A stretch of 64,000 nucleotides of DNA from positions 94,350,401-94,414,400 of the forward strand of contig CM036162.1 of assembly GCA_020631735.1 (NCBI GenBank), written 5' to 3'. This document shows positions 32,994 through 43,870 of this stretch, one piece after another. The DNA is from Saccharum officinarum (lineage: Eukaryota > Streptophyta > Magnoliopsida > Poales > Poaceae). Position 1 is the stretch's first letter. Each line of letters begins with the position of its first letter. The notes under the pieces are model-generated. The model ran no database searches and was not told where the DNA came from. It worked only from the letters and a program-made list of their open reading frames with translations. The position numbers and the translations under genes were made by a program.

Positions 32994-35339
32994 TCAAGCT
33001 TTTTGTTTAGGGACCCAAACTTGAGAGGGGCCCTTGACTTTCTCAACTAGTGACTTAGCAACCCATATTTTCTTTGGCCTATTCTTGTTTGGGGGACCCA
33101 AAAACATGACTTTCATCTTTCCATTTGAATCTTTTCTTAGCATATAATGAGCATTGAAGGCGAAAGGTCTAGCATGCTTGGGCAAGGGTTGTGGTGGTGG
33201 AGTTTTGCATTCATGAGCAAAGTGACCTTCTTGACCACACTCAACACATCTCTTTGGCTTGGGCTTTGACTTGCTTTGTTGTTGTTGAGCTTTTGTTTTC
33301 TTCTCTTGATTTGCCAAGTACCCAATACCACTTCTATCCATCTTCATTACGGTGTTCATGAGGAGCTCACTTTGCAAATGTTGGCCTCTTGTGAACTTGC
33401 TTAGGCCGGTCTTGAGATGCTCTTTTTCTTGCTTGAGCTTTTTGTTTTCTTCAATGAGTGACTCATTTGTTGGTTGCTTCTCAAGAGCCATCAAACCTTT
33501 TAGCTTCTTGTTCTCATTTGCAAGCTTCTCATTCTCACACTTAATCTTGGCATAATCATCATAGTTGCTTGACTCAACCACACTCTTGCCTTTGCTACTA
33601 GAACCTTGCTCAATGCTTTCAATGATCAAATCATCACATGATGTAGCTATATCACACTTAACAACATAGTTAGTAGCATCATGTGTCTCAAGAGCAAGTT
33701 CATTAGCAACCACAAGACTATCATAGTCAATTTTTAATGTGGTGTATTTGTCCTTTAGAGAATTATGTCTAGTGATGAGCTCATCATGTTTCTTCTCAAG
33801 TTTATCATGTTGATCTTTAAGCTCTTTATAAGAGGTTTTGAGCTCCTTGAGAGTGGAAGACATCACTTCATTTTGAACTCTAAGCTCACCACTAGTCTTT
33901 TGAATATTTTCAAGCTTGGATGAGAGTGATTCATTTTCATTTTGAAGATCATCATTTTCATTTCTAGTCCTTCTTATGATTTTAGTGTATTTGTTTAGCA
34001 ATTTTACAAGTTCATCATAAGAAGGTGAGTCATATTCATCATCACTATCACTATCATCATTATCATCACTATCATGGTTTTGTACCTTTCGTTCACCCTT
34101 GGCCATAAGGCATAGGTGAGTAGTGGACGATGATGGTGAAGGAGGCGGTGAAGGTGGTGATGAAGATATCGGTGAAGATGATGGCCCCATCACAAATGCG
34201 GCAACCTTCTCTTTCTTATCATCGCTCTCATCTTCGGAGGACTCACAAGATGATTCAATGTCGGTGAGCCAATCACCAACAATGTATGCCTTTCCTACCT
34301 TCTTCTTCTTGTGGAACTCCTTCTTCTTGCCATCCTTCTTCTTGTATGGCTTATTCTTCTTCTCTTCTTCTTCATCACTTGAATCATTTTTCTTGCCCTT
34401 GTTCTTGTTCTTGTACTTGTCTTTTGGTGGTCTAGGGCATTGATGAGCTAGGTGGCCAAGTTCACCACAATTGTAGCAATCCATCTCCGAGATTGGCTTT
34501 CTCTTGCTACTTGTGAAGAATTTCTTTTTCTTGCCATCGAACTTGATGCCACTCTTGTTGAGCTTCTTTAGCATCTTGGTGGTCTTTCTCACCATGAGTG
34601 TAAGTGATTCATTATCAACATCACTTTCACTTGAGCTTTCTTGCACCATCATGGCTTGGCCCTTCTTCTTCTTCTTGTCATGACTAGCTTTGAAGGCCAA
34701 GTCTTTCTTCTTGGAAGATGATGATCCCTCTTCCGGAGTGATATGCATGTACATCTCATGAGCATTGATTTTCCCTAATACTTGAGTCGGTGTTGCAGTG
34801 GAAAGATCACTTTGGTGAAGCACCGTGACAATGTGACCATACTTCTCAACGGGAAGCACACTCAAGATCTTCCTTGCAACATCCGATTGGCTCATTTTAG
34901 TGAGCCCAAGAGCATTGAGGTTCTCTACAAGAACATTCAAGCGAGTGTACATGTCATTAGCACTTTCTTTGGGAAGCATCTCAAAAGAATTAATTTTCTT
35001 TAAAGCTATGTGATAGCGTTCCTCACGCTCACTCTTAGTTCCCTCATGGAGAGCACAAAGATTTTCCCACAATTCATGAGCGTTCTTTGCATTACGCACA
35101 CGATTGAAGATATCTTTGCCTAAGCCCCGGTAGAGTGCATTTTTGGCCTTTGCATTCCACCGGTCGTACTTCTCCTCGTCACCAATGGGGTTTGCGGGAT
35201 CCTTGATAGCGGGAAGCCCTTGGGTTGCGGCTCTAAGACATCCAACATCTATGGCTTCGAGATACGCCTCCATGCGGATTTTCCAATATGGAAAATCATC
35301 CCCCTCAAAGGTGGGAGGTGGTCCTTCCCCGTTAGACAT
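32994..35339 (-). CDS. Element B: gag, intact 781 aa
   Basis: A complete nucleocapsid/capsid frame starting MSNGEGPPPTFEGDDFPYWK, the usual start of SIRE/Maximus gag. A capsid-like region occupies about residues 1-210 and contains YDRWNAKAKNALYRGLG. Lysine-rich linkers follow. A first CCHC zinc knuckle, CYNCGELGHLAHQC, is near residue 286. A Ser/Asp/Glu-rich segment precedes a long heptad-rich coiled coil of about residues 450-670. A second knuckle, CVECGQEGHFAHEC, is near residue 698. The end is GPSQVWVPKQKA. The start codon is 40-50 bases from the primer-binding site at 35378-35390. Two knuckles and a long coiled coil are typical of this lineage. The intact frame contrasts with the broken gag of elements A and A'. 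Confidence 0.9.
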   Translation of the reverse strand: MSNGEGPPPTFEGDDFPYWKIRMEAYLEAIDVGCLRAATQGLPAIKDPANPIGDEEKYDRWNAKAKNALYRGLGKDIFNRVRNAKNAHELWENLCALHEGTKSEREERYHIALKKINSFEMLPKESANDMYTRLNVLVENLNALGLTKMSQSDVARKILSVLPVEKYGHIVTVLHQSDLSTATPTQVLGKINAHEMYMHITPEEGSSSSKKKDLAFKASHDKKKKKGQAMMVQESSSESDVDNESLTLMVRKTTKMLKKLNKSGIKFDGKKKKFFTSSKRKPISEMDCYNCGELGHLAHQCPRPPKDKYKNKNKGKKNDSSDEEEEKKNKPYKKKDGKKKEFHKKKKVGKAYIVGDWLTDIESSCESSEDESDDKKEKVAAFVMGPSSSPISSSPPSPPPSPSSSTTHLCLMAKGERKVQNHDSDDNDDSDSDDEYDSPSYDELVKLLNKYTKIIRRTRNENDDLQNENESLSSKLENIQKTSGELRVQNEVMSSTLKELKTSYKELKDQHDKLEKKHDELITRHNSLKDKYTTLKIDYDSLVVANELALETHDATNYVVKCDIATSCDDLIIESIEQGSSSKGKSVVESSNYDDYAKIKCENEKLANENKKLKGLMALEKQPTNESLIEENKKLKQEKEHLKTGLSKFTRGQHLQSELLMNTVMKMDRSGIGYLANQEKKTKAQQQQSKSKPKPKRCVECGQEGHFAHECKTPPPQPLPKHARPFAFNAHYMLRKDSNGKMKVMFLGPPNKNRPKKIWVAKSLVEKVKGPSQVWVPKQKA

Positions 35340-35377
35340 CTTGCTCTAGGCGGTAAAGCCTAAAAAAGGAGCAACAC

Positions 35378-35390
35378 GGCTCCGATACCA
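35378..35390 (-). other. Element B: primer-binding site
   Basis: The minus strand reads TGGTATCGGAGCC, complementary to the 3' end of initiator Met tRNA with one substitution from the usual TGGTATCAGAGCC. It lies two bases inside the 5' LTR end at 35393. Confidence 0.85.
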
Positions 35391-35392
35391 AT

Positions 35393-36998
35393 TGAAAGGA
35401 TCAAGATGCCCAAGAGGGGGGTGAATTGGGCTTTTCTAAAAATTAAATGCAAGAATTAAATCCTACAAGCCGGAATTCACCCCTAGTGTCTACTTGTGTT
35501 CCTAGAGAGTCTACCGATACAAAGTTTTGCACCCTAGTTTCCAATCCTAGTCTAGCATGGCAAGTCTAGGAATGTAAAACAAGCAATGAAAGTAAATACG
35601 AGAATGTAAATGCTTGAATATAAAGGGGCAAGGAACACGGCGATGTTTTTCCGAGGTATCGGAGAGTCGTCACTCCCCACTAGTCCTCGTTGGAGCACCC
35701 GCGCAAGGGTGTAGCTCCCCCTTGATCCGCGCAAGGATCAAGTGCTCTCTACGGGTTGATTCTTCGACACTCCGTCGCGGTGAATCACCCAAACCCGCTC
35801 ACAAGATGAGTTGGGTCATCCACAAGCTCCGCCGGATGATCACCGAACTCCCAATCACCACCACGCCGTCTAGGTGATGGCGATCACCAAGAGTAACAAG
35901 CTAGAACTCTCACTTGACCACTACGAGCCCAAATGAGAAGGTGGATGTACACTTGCTACTCTCTAATCGCTAGTGAGGAACTCTCAAGCTTTAATTCTCA
36001 AATCTCTATCCTCACTAGTGCTCTTGCACTCCCTTGCACTCCAAAGGTGTTTTTCAGCTGATCAAATGAGCAAGAGACCTCTAAAAGAGGTGGTGGGATG
36101 TATTTATACACCCCACAGACAAAACGAACCGTTACCCGCTGACTCAGCAAAACACGAGCTGACCGGACACGCCGGTTGAACTGACCGGACGCGCCAGTCG
36201 CTCGTAACGGTCGAAATCTGAAAATCAACTGAGTGACCGGACGCACCGGTCAGGGGCGACCGGACGCGTCCGATCGTGCAGGGAGCATACTGTACTCGCA
36301 CCGGACGCGCGACCGCGTCCGATCGGTGATGACCGGACGCGTCCGGTCGTCTCTGGACCTTACTGGACTGTGACCGGACGCGCCGATCACACCCAGGTCG
36401 CGTCCGATCGGGTGTTTCCCTCAAGTGACACGTGTCGACATCTGACCACTGCGTCCGGTCCTCGCGAGGACCGCGTCCGGTCGTCAGAGCTAAAACCCTA
36501 GCCGTGGAACTGTACTGACCGGACGCGTCCGGTCATGCCGAGGACCGCATCCGGTCATGGGAAAACAACCCGAAACTCTCCGAAACGCGTCACAACTTGA
36601 ACCAAGTTGCTTCCAACTGAACTTTGAGCTATTCTAGAGCTGCCTAGCGCCAAGTTTAACAAGTGTGCACCACACCTAAACGTAGGACTCGCCTAGGTCA
36701 AGCTACCCGCTCATGCCCCCCTTTATAGTACGGCCAAAAGAGAAAAACGAAGATCCTAACGACTATTCCAAATGTATCTCAACACCTCGACATTCGGAAC
36801 TAACCGTCCTTAATCTTGACGTCACTCTTTTGAAAACCGAAACGATTTCCATCAAGGGGCATGAATACCATGGTGCCCAAAGCAGTTAAAACCTCCATGA
36901 CCTAACTTACCAAAGTTTCTGCAAAACACACGTTAGTCATGGTAATAAAGCGTTGTCATCAATTGCCGAAACCAAACCTCGAGGCCTAGATGCTTTCA
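35393..36998 (-). mobile_element. Element B: 5' LTR (1.6 kb)
   Basis: On the minus strand the LTR starts TGAAAGCATCTAGGCCTCGA at 36998 and ends CTTTCA at 35393, next to the primer-binding site. It contains a GACCGGACGCG array at 36155-36560 and a minus-strand TATA-like stretch, TATAAATA, near 36100. The LTR is related to but clearly different from those of elements A and A'. The 3' LTR is not seen because of the gap. Confidence 0.82.
36155..36560. repeat. GACCGGACGCG motif array in LTR of element B
   Basis: GACCGGACGCG, GACCGGACACGC and CGCGTCCGGTC words recur irregularly, as in elements A and C, although the surrounding LTR sequence differs. Confidence 0.8.
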
Positions 36999-37003
36999 GC
37001 TAC

Positions 37004-37540
37004 AAAAGAAAAACAAAAAGAAAGAAATTTGTTAGTCTAGATCCACAGATCTAACCGAAAAGATGAAGAAAGGAGAAGACAGAAGATGAACGGGGACTCG
37101 GGGAGCACCGGATCTGGACGTACCTCTTAGGCCGGAGCACCGAATGTGCCAGCGGCAACGGCGATGGCGGGTTCGGCTAGATCCGTCACCTTGGTGCCTC
37201 AACGCATCCTCACGGACACGGAGCCCCCAAGATGACCGGAGTCCGGCAGCGGCGACGAGGCCGACGAGGCAGAAGAAACAGAGAAGACCAGGGGACGCAA
37301 GAGGGGACGAGGCTACATTTATGGTCAGGGAGGAAGAAGATCGGAGTGTAGGGCCAATCCGTCTCACCGTGCCGGCCGCGGGCTGCCAGAGTCGAGCTCG
37401 AGGTCGAGGAGAAGGGGATCTAGGGTTTCAACGGAGGGGAGCGGGCGAGAGAGACGAGAGAGGAGAGAGACGAGCGAGAGACGAAATGAACTAGGGTTTC
37501 ACCAGTGGGGGGCCGCGGCCGCCGCTCGGCGTTATATAGC
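37004..37540 (-). promoter_or_regulatory. Putative promoter and first exon, minus strand, unassigned
   Basis: A minus-strand TATATAA lies near 37530. A leader-like region follows with AAACCCTAG twice and CTCTCGTCTCTC tracts. An open frame from 37367 is followed by a good donor, AAGAG then GTACGTCC, at about 37127. The downstream part ends at the LTR of element B at 36998. This looks like the start of a gene or of another retroelement whose remainder was displaced by element B. No protein domain is recognised in the encoded peptide. Confidence 0.4.
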
Positions 37541-37599
37541 AGCGCCCCCCCTCCCCCACGCGGTGATCCAACGGTCAGGAGGCGAGGGGGCAGGGCATC

Positions 37600-37800
37600 G
37601 GATGGCTCTGTCGTGCCGGCCCCGTGCCGCCCGTTGGAGCGGGCCGTGCTCGTGTCGTGCCGCCGTGTCGCCAATGCGGCCCAGGCACGGGCACGGCCTC
37701 GGGCCGTGCTTGGCACGGGCACGGTGCTAGCGGGTCGGGCCGTTTTCGAGCCGGGCCAAATTTGTGTTGTGCCTGGGCCGGCCCAACGGGCGTAGCCCGT
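37600..37800. repeat. GC-rich GGCACGG-type repeat cluster
   Basis: Words such as GGGCCGTGC, GGCACGGGCACGG and GGGCCGGCCCA recur on both strands. This cluster resembles GC-rich dispersed repeats common in grass genomes. I cannot assign it to a named family. Confidence 0.5.
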
Positions 37801-37947
37801 ATGGAAAACTATAACCCCGAGTAAGTAAATCGCCTCCACGATCCGGGTCGCCGCTGACTTCCATGCCATCTCTTAAAACGTGAGCAGAAAAGAGGGCAAG
37901 GTCAGAGAGCCCAAACAAAAAGACGGCGATGTGGAGCTGGACACACA

Positions 37948-38220
37948 GGCCTTGTTTAGTCCCTAACTTCTCCTCCAAATTCTACTATGCAAAAAGAAGA
38001 TTCCCCGTCACATCGAAATATCGGTACATGTATGGAGTACGAAATATAGATGAAATCAAAAACTAATTACACAGTTCTGTTATACTTTGCGAGACAAATA
38101 TTTTGAGCCTAATTAATCAATGTTTGGACAAGTATTACCAAATAAAAACAAAATGCTACAGTGACAAAAAGTGTTGCTACAGTATTTTAGATGCCCCGTA
38201 TCCCGTATCCAAACAAGGCC
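37948..38220. mobile_element. Tourist-type MITE
   Basis: GGCCTTGTTTAGTCCC at the left and TATCCAAACAAGGCC at the right are inverted. Interior phrases CCCCGTCACATCG and CTTTGCGAGACAAAT match the other copies. Confidence 0.85.
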
Positions 38221-38287
38221 ACAGGCAATGCATATGCAGGCTCACTAGGACACGTACAGTGCAACAGCCGGGAGGTGCACGCGTAGC

Positions 38288-38524
38288 GGGGCGTGTTTGG
38301 TTTGAGGTGTTAAAGTTTAATAAATACTGTAGCACTTTTATCTTATTTGATAAAAAGTTTTTAATTTTGGACTAATTAGGCTTAATAGATTCATCTCGTA
38401 AATTACTCCTAATCTGTACCGACATGCATGTAATTAGTCTACATTTAGTACTCCATGCATTTGAGGGAACATTGATGTGATGGGAGTTAAACTTTAACAA
38501 AAAAAAATGAAACCAAACAGGCCC
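38288..38524. mobile_element. Tourist-type MITE (GTTTGGTTT termini)
   Basis: GGGCGTGTTTGGTTT and AAACCAAACAGGCCC form the terminal inverted repeat. The interior is shared with the copies at 13865 and 48158. Confidence 0.85.
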
Positions 38525-38624
38525 TTAGCTGGCAATTAAGGGTGTCAGTCGTCACAGTGTTTGTCAGAGCGAGCTCCGTGGAGATCTTCTGTGATCTTGC
38601 CAGTTTAGCAAATCTTCAGAGTAG

Positions 38625-38898
38625 GGCCTGATTAGATCCTAAATATTTCCCTAAATTTCACTGTACAAAAAAAAAGATTCTCCATCACATTAAAATGCCG
38701 GCACATATATGAAGTACTAAATGTAGATGAAATAAAAAACTAATAGCACAGTTTTATTGTACTTTCCGAGACGAACATTTTGAGTCAAATTAATCAATTT
38801 TTGAATAATTTTTACCAAATAAAAACAAATTTATTACAGTAACTCGGGCACTGTTCATGCCCGAATTCAGGCCCGAATTCGGGTATCTAAACACGGCC
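38625..38898. mobile_element. Tourist-type MITE
   Basis: GGCCTGATTAGATCC at the left and ATCTAAACACGGCC at the right are inverted. The interior includes CATCACATTAAAATGCCGGC as in the copy at 47843. Confidence 0.85.
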
Positions 38899-39203
38899 TA
38901 AGAAACGAAGCATAAACAACAGAAGCCAACCTTAACATACATACTATAACGAGGAAGCATTGGGAGCTGCACGAAGCAGCAGCCCTTAAGTCTCGATCGA
39001 GAAGTGATCGAGATGCAATCTTTAGCTCGATTTTTCAGAAATGGGAGACCCAAGAACGTCGACCCTTCTGCATCTGCAAATAATGCTATATATCTGAATA
39101 TTCTACCAAGTCTGACTTTCTCGCTCTTGTGACTCATAAGATAAGAGTACCACAAAATCGGATAGACAATAGTATGTTTTCACATAATCTCTAGTATATC
39201 ATC

Positions 39204-39291
39204 GCCCTGAGTATTCTTCGCTGATTTGTTATGAGAGAAAAATACCGTACTATGGCTGATAAGCCAGGTTGATAAGTTCAAACGAACAGGG
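39204..39291. mobile_element. Short palindromic MITE, fourth copy, truncated
   Basis: The right end GATAAGTTCAAACGAACAGG and the interior GCTGATTTGTTATGAGAGAA match the family at 2839 and 3552. The left end is shortened. Confidence 0.6.
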
Positions 39292-39356
39292 AGCATGCTT
39301 GCAGCGCATAATGTTATATTATATAATTATTAAATATACTCCTACTTCGTATTAAA

Positions 39357-39951
39357 ATCGATGACCTCCTCAGGAGGACCGCACGGCCGACGATAGCAAC
39401 AGCTCTACCGCACGCTGTCTCAATAGCTTCACCATGCGCGTGCTGAAGAAGGATCTCCGCTTATTCGTGACTCTCCCAAACAGCCTAAGCCGGTGCTGCC
39501 ACTGCGGAGTAGACGATTGGCGGCTCGGAGCCTCTCTCGAGTACCTCCTTTCAGGCGAGGTGAGGTGCTGATCATGCAACGTATAGGCTACACCAAAGGT
39601 CCATCAGCGTCCGAACTGGAGGCCTTTAACAAGATTTTCAATGGCAACCTGACTGCGTCAAACGCTAAAGTGCTTGAAGCGCTCTTTCCGGACAATGAAA
39701 AGGGCTCGTCAAGGCAAACGCGAAGACGCAAGGCCACCTCCTGGATCGCACCGCTGCGTCGGTTTTGGTTGTTTTTTCATCTATGTAATATCGAAACTAG
39801 AGGTCCTTTGCTAGGATAATCCAGCTACGACTGTTTTTGGTTGACCTCCTTCAGCGCTCGATAGAAGCGCGTCGTCTATATGTTTAAACTCTTCTTCATA
39901 ATACAATGATACGCGGACCTTTTGCGGATTCGGGAAAAAAATCGATGACCT
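39357..39951 (+). mobile_element. L1-type LINE, 5'-truncated, 11-bp TSD
   Basis: ATCGATGACCT occurs at 39357-39367 and 39941-39951, flanking a 573-bp insertion that ends in a poly(A) run. Just before the A run is ATACGCGGACCTTTTGCGGA, the short hairpin-like 3' terminus typical of grass L1 LINEs. An open frame at 39493-39819 encodes a peptide with RSRRLAARSLSRVPPFRRGE and LEAFNKIFNGNLTASNAKVL, resembling a C-terminal domain frequent in grass LINE-associated proteins. No RT remains. Confidence 0.75.
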
Positions 39952-40795
39952 TAGCCTAGTGGAAGACCAGAATGAACTTGTATATTATATATTTATTTTA
40001 TTTATATATGCATATTGTATTTCGCACTTCTGCCGATAATTTTAAAGGAGTGCTGACATGCATGGGTTTATTTACATATGCATCTGCAAATAATCCTATC
40101 TGAATATTGTACCAAATCTGACTTTCTAGACTGATGACTCATAAGAGTATCACAAAATTGGATAGAGAATTTTTTCCGTGAACATGCGCCGGGGCGCAAG
40201 CTTTTAAAATCAGATAGAGAATTATTGTATGTTTAGACAGAATCTCTCTTTTCTTTTCCTTTTTTTTTTGAGATGAGGTTGACTTTCATTCATATCAAAT
40301 CGGAATCGGCCGAAGCCTCATACAAGATCAAATTCATGCCACACCGTACCTCCGATCTATGTATATCATGCTTGCAGTTGCAGGCGCATATGGTTCTATT
40401 ATTATGTCCATTATTATCCGTATTAAAATCCAAGGCTTCTCAGTCTCGTGGAAGGCCAGAATGCACTTGTGTATATGTATATATAGTACTTATTATATAT
40501 TCATATAATCGATCTTCCCTGATAACCTAAAAGGAGTCACGTGCATCGGTTTAATTCGTGGCCGAGAAAATTCTGGAAAGAGGTATTTTTCTGGAGAAAA
40601 TGTGAACGAAATTCTGTCCCCATAAGGATGAATGACAGGCAGCGAAGTTGGATACACTTGCGTTGTGCAGTTGCGCCTACCCTGCTTTGAGGAAAAGCGT
40701 GCGTGTGCGTGTTTGGAAGAGCAATGCCCTATTGCGTCGTCACCACTGTGGAATGGTCGTGGCGAGCATTTGGAGGAAATCCGCATGTATGGGAT
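39952..40795. other. Intergenic, contains right copy of tandem duplication
   Basis: Beyond the duplicated segment no gene is supported. A T run at 40259-40269, followed by sequence that reads CGGCCGATTCCGATTTGA on the minus strand, could be another LINE tail, but no target-site duplication was found. Confidence 0.35.
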
Positions 40796-41025
40796 TAAGG
40801 ATGAAAACGGTCGGAAACGGTCGAAAACGGACTTACGAGATAGAAAACGAAATCGGTTTGTTCGTACATTTCTACATTTTAGCAATTAAAGAATACAAAA
40901 AATAGTTGAAAATAGTTGTGAAACCAATTGAAACTGACAATTTTTTATGTTTAAAAATAGAACCATAATAATATAGAAAACGAAAGCGGTCGATTCGAGA
41001 TATTTCCGTTCCGTTTTCATCCTTA
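40796..41025. mobile_element. hAT (Ac-like) MITE
   Basis: TAAGGATGAAAACGG at the left and CCGTTTTCATCCTTA at the right form a perfect 15-bp terminal inverted repeat of the Ac/hAT type. Subterminal GGTCGGAAACGGTCG repeats follow. Flanks TATGGGAT and CGTGGGAT agree at six of eight positions, consistent with an aged 8-bp duplication. It is non-autonomous, about 230 bp. Confidence 0.8.
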
Positions 41026-41416
41026 CGTGGGATATCGACCGAGCCGACGACAGCGAGCAGCTCACGTACGTAGCGCGGGAAAGCTTGTCTGAAAGAGTGG
41101 CCGCTTCGGAGGGGGGGTAAGCGAAAGCTGTTCGGCATCGGTCCATCGCTCTGCATTCTGCACTGCAGATGGCTCGGTCGCCGTCACAGCCAATGAGCCA
41201 AGTTGCGAAATCACACGTGCCACCAGTGGCGTGCGATAAGCCAACAGATGCCACGTTCGGTGAAATCAAGCACAGTCAGCTGGAGCCACCAGGGATCCGT
41301 GCGTGCCACCGGCGTCGTCACTTCCCTTCGGCGCACTGGTTACACGAGATCACGTCTCTCCGCACCCTCGAAAGAGTTCCTGCCGAACTACCAATTATAT
41401 ATACCCGTGGATAGGT
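41026..41416. other. Intergenic, moderately GC-rich, nothing recognised
   Basis: Open frames on both strands overlap each other and show no domain. A real gene cannot be supported. Confidence 0.35.
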
Positions 41417-41660
41417 GTACTTCCTCCACCCTAAAATGATATATTTCGTTTTTTTAAAAAAAGTTCATTTTTAAAAAAATAATTAAATTTATATAAAAAA
41501 GAATAGCAACATTTATATTTTCAATTTATTTATTATAAAAATTTATTTTATTATTAACCTCTTTTAAAATAATTATTAATCTAACGATATTTATTGTGTA
41601 TCATAAATATTAATATATTTTTATATAAGTTTGATTTCTAAAAATCAAGATGGACGGGAG
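41417..41660. mobile_element. Stowaway-like MITE
   Basis: TACTTCCTCCACCCTAAAAT at the left and AAGATGGACGGGAGTCAGT at the right form a degenerate Stowaway-type terminal inverted repeat around an AT-rich core. Confidence 0.55.
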
Positions 41661-42126
41661 TCAGTGCTCCAAAAGTGGACCTCCATTGCTTCCGCCTCGG
41701 AGATTAATCCCTGGCTAATTAGACTAGAGGTAATCAACGTCGCTGCGATCAATGGTTTCTAAATAGCTAGTCTAGAAAGAATTATATTAGCTGTCAAGAA
41801 AAGATCAAACAACCCGTGAATCCAGAATAGCTAGTCTAGCACGATCTGCAAGAAACAACACTATCACAACTCGCACAACCCATGCTGTGTTCTTTTTTCT
41901 TTTTTTTTCAAAGTCTCATCTAGTTATTATTTGCAAATTTCCTTGGAGGACATCCTATTACTAGGATCTCTTGAACATGGGCGGAGACAGCCATGTCAAG
42001 CACACCTCGGGCTAGGCTAGGCTAGCCTGTCTTGCGGTGGGCACTCAAACCTGTCATGGACTGTTTTGCTCGTGAATTCAAATGTTGACTGAGCACACAC
42101 TTAAACGTACAGCCTTTTGTGTATAA

Positions 42127-43055
42127 GCCCGTGTTTAGATTGTAAAAAAAATTGGAAAAATTACAGTAGCACTTTCGTTGTTATTTGACAAAAATTATCC
42201 AACCATGGACTAACTAGGCTCAAAAGATTCGTCTCGATATTTACAGACAAACTGTACAATTAATTATTTTTTTACCTATATTTAATGTTCGAAAAAAGTC
42301 TACTTCACCCCCTTAACTATGGGGTGGACTACTTAACCCCCTCAACTATGAAACGGTCTATTCTACTCCCTAAACTTTCTTAAACCAGTTAAATTACCCT
42401 CAGGCGGGTTTGAAACGGTGAATTGCTACAGTAACCATGGGATTGCCACGTCAACCTCGGGTTTGCTACGGTACCGTCGTGCCTTTTCTTCTTTATTTAT
42501 TTCGGCTGAATCTTTAAAAAATCATAGTAAATCACAGAAAAATCATAAAATGAAAAATCCAATTTTGTTGGACTCCACATAAGTAGATCTACACAATGAA
42601 CATATAATATGATATTCTTTAGTACAAAGTTTTTGCTGTAGATTTTGATCTTTTTTTTTGCAATTTGGACTCCAATTTTGTTGCACTAAAGCATACCATA
42701 TTATATATTCATTGTATAGATCTACTCATGTGGAGTCTAACAAAATTAGATTTTTCATTTTATAATTTTTCTGTGATTTACTATGATTTTTCAAAGATTC
42801 AGCCGAAATAAATAAATAAATAATAAAAAGACAAAACCGATAGTACTGTAGCAAGACCGTTGTTACTGTATCAATACCCACTGGTATTGTAGCGGAACCA
42901 CCGTCTGAAAACCGCCTGGGGGTAATTTGACCAGTTTTAGAAAGTTAAGGGGGTGAAGTAGACTTTTCCTTTAATGTTTCATGCATGCGTCCAAAGATTC
43001 GATGCGATAGCTGCTGTAGCACTTTTGGGGAAACTTTTTGGAACTAAACGAGGGC
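42127..43055. mobile_element. Tourist-like MITE interrupted by a MULE
   Basis: GCCCGTGTTTAGATTG at the left is inverted against AACTAAACGAGGGC at the right. The interior AAAAGATTCGTCTCG and the CATGCATGCGTCCAAAGATT segment belong to one element of about 240 bp. It is split at 42289/42970 by the foldback element listed next. Confidence 0.7.
42281..42978. mobile_element. MULE foldback nested in a Tourist MITE, 9-bp TSD
   Basis: TTTAATGTT occurs at 42281-42289 and 42970-42978. Between them the left end GTCTACTTCACCCCCTTAAC is inverted against GTTAAGGGGGTGAAGTAGAC-type sequence at the right. Inversion continues to the centre (GATTCAGCCGAAATAAATAA on one arm and its complement on the other). The 9-bp TSD and long arms indicate a non-autonomous Mutator-like element. 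Confidence 0.85.
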
Positions 43056-43870
43056 TTAACTCGAGTACAACTAAGAGTTTGGTGGTTTGGGATCAGTTGG
43101 ACGGATGCTCATCAATAATAACAGATGGTTAGACACTTCTCTCCTTCCTCAAGCCTTTTTTTTCCCTTTTCCACTTTCGTCATCCTCTTCTTCAAATTGT
43201 GTCTCTTCTCCAACTCCAGTGACGTACCAACAAGGATTGGTTCTTGGATTGGGGGCAAGGGTTTAGATCAGAGGATCGCCAGAATGGAATCTCATGTCTA
43301 GGATTCTCGGTCTCTCTGTTATGATAGAAATACCGGGGGGAGTCGGTAAGATCAAAAGGCCGAAAATCGGTCAGAATTTCAAACAAAATTTTCAAGAATT
43401 ATTGAGATTTGGAAGAAGACGAATCTCATCCAAATATAAAAACAAATTTACCAATATACACATTTACCGGAGATCACCAGTAAGACCAAAAATCATTGAA
43501 ATTCAGCTAAAATTCCAAACCCTTCTCAGAGCTAAAGTAAAGACCTCAGTGGTGGCGGCAGCTTGTGCGCACGACACTGATGTATGGTTAGGGAAGGAGG
43601 GAGTGGGACTTTGATGGCAGCTCGAGGGGTGGCAAGGAGGATGTCCGGGAGACATCACCCTACTAGTTGACATGTGCGGTGGTTATAGAGGCAAGTGAGG
43701 GCAAAGAAAAGAACTGATGAAATAAGAAAAAGAAAGGAGATGAACCGTTACATGTAGATGAAACGGCTAACCATTCAGGTATAAGGATAAAAAAATAACC
43801 AATTGTAGAATAGCTATGTCCTTAATGCTCCAAATAAGGGTTGAAGTTAATACTGGCTGCCACATTAAGT
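43056..43870. other. Intergenic, nothing recognised
   Basis: No supported coding or repeat feature; the 106-codon plus frame at 43294 has no recognisable domain. Confidence 0.4.

Larger units (their letters stand above)
39063..40553. repeat. Tandem segmental duplication split by a LINE
   Basis: CATCTGCAAATAATGCTAT and the following 110 bases at 39067-39175 recur, diverged, at 40081-40168. GTGGAAGACCAGAATGAACT at 39959 recurs as GTGGAAGGCCAGAATGCACT at 40450, together with AAGGAGT...GCATGGGTTTA-like sequence. The left copy is interrupted by the LINE at 39357-39951. The duplication therefore probably predates that insertion. Confidence 0.65.

Noticed and set aside
39493..39819. 108-codon frame considered as a small cellular gene
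   Set aside because: It lies entirely within a LINE insertion bounded by an 11-bp duplication and poly(A), so it is element-derived.
40259..40400. Possible LINE tail beginning with a T run
   Set aside because: The CGGCCGATT-like minus-strand sequence hints at a LINE 3' end, but I could not find a matching target-site duplication or coding remnant.
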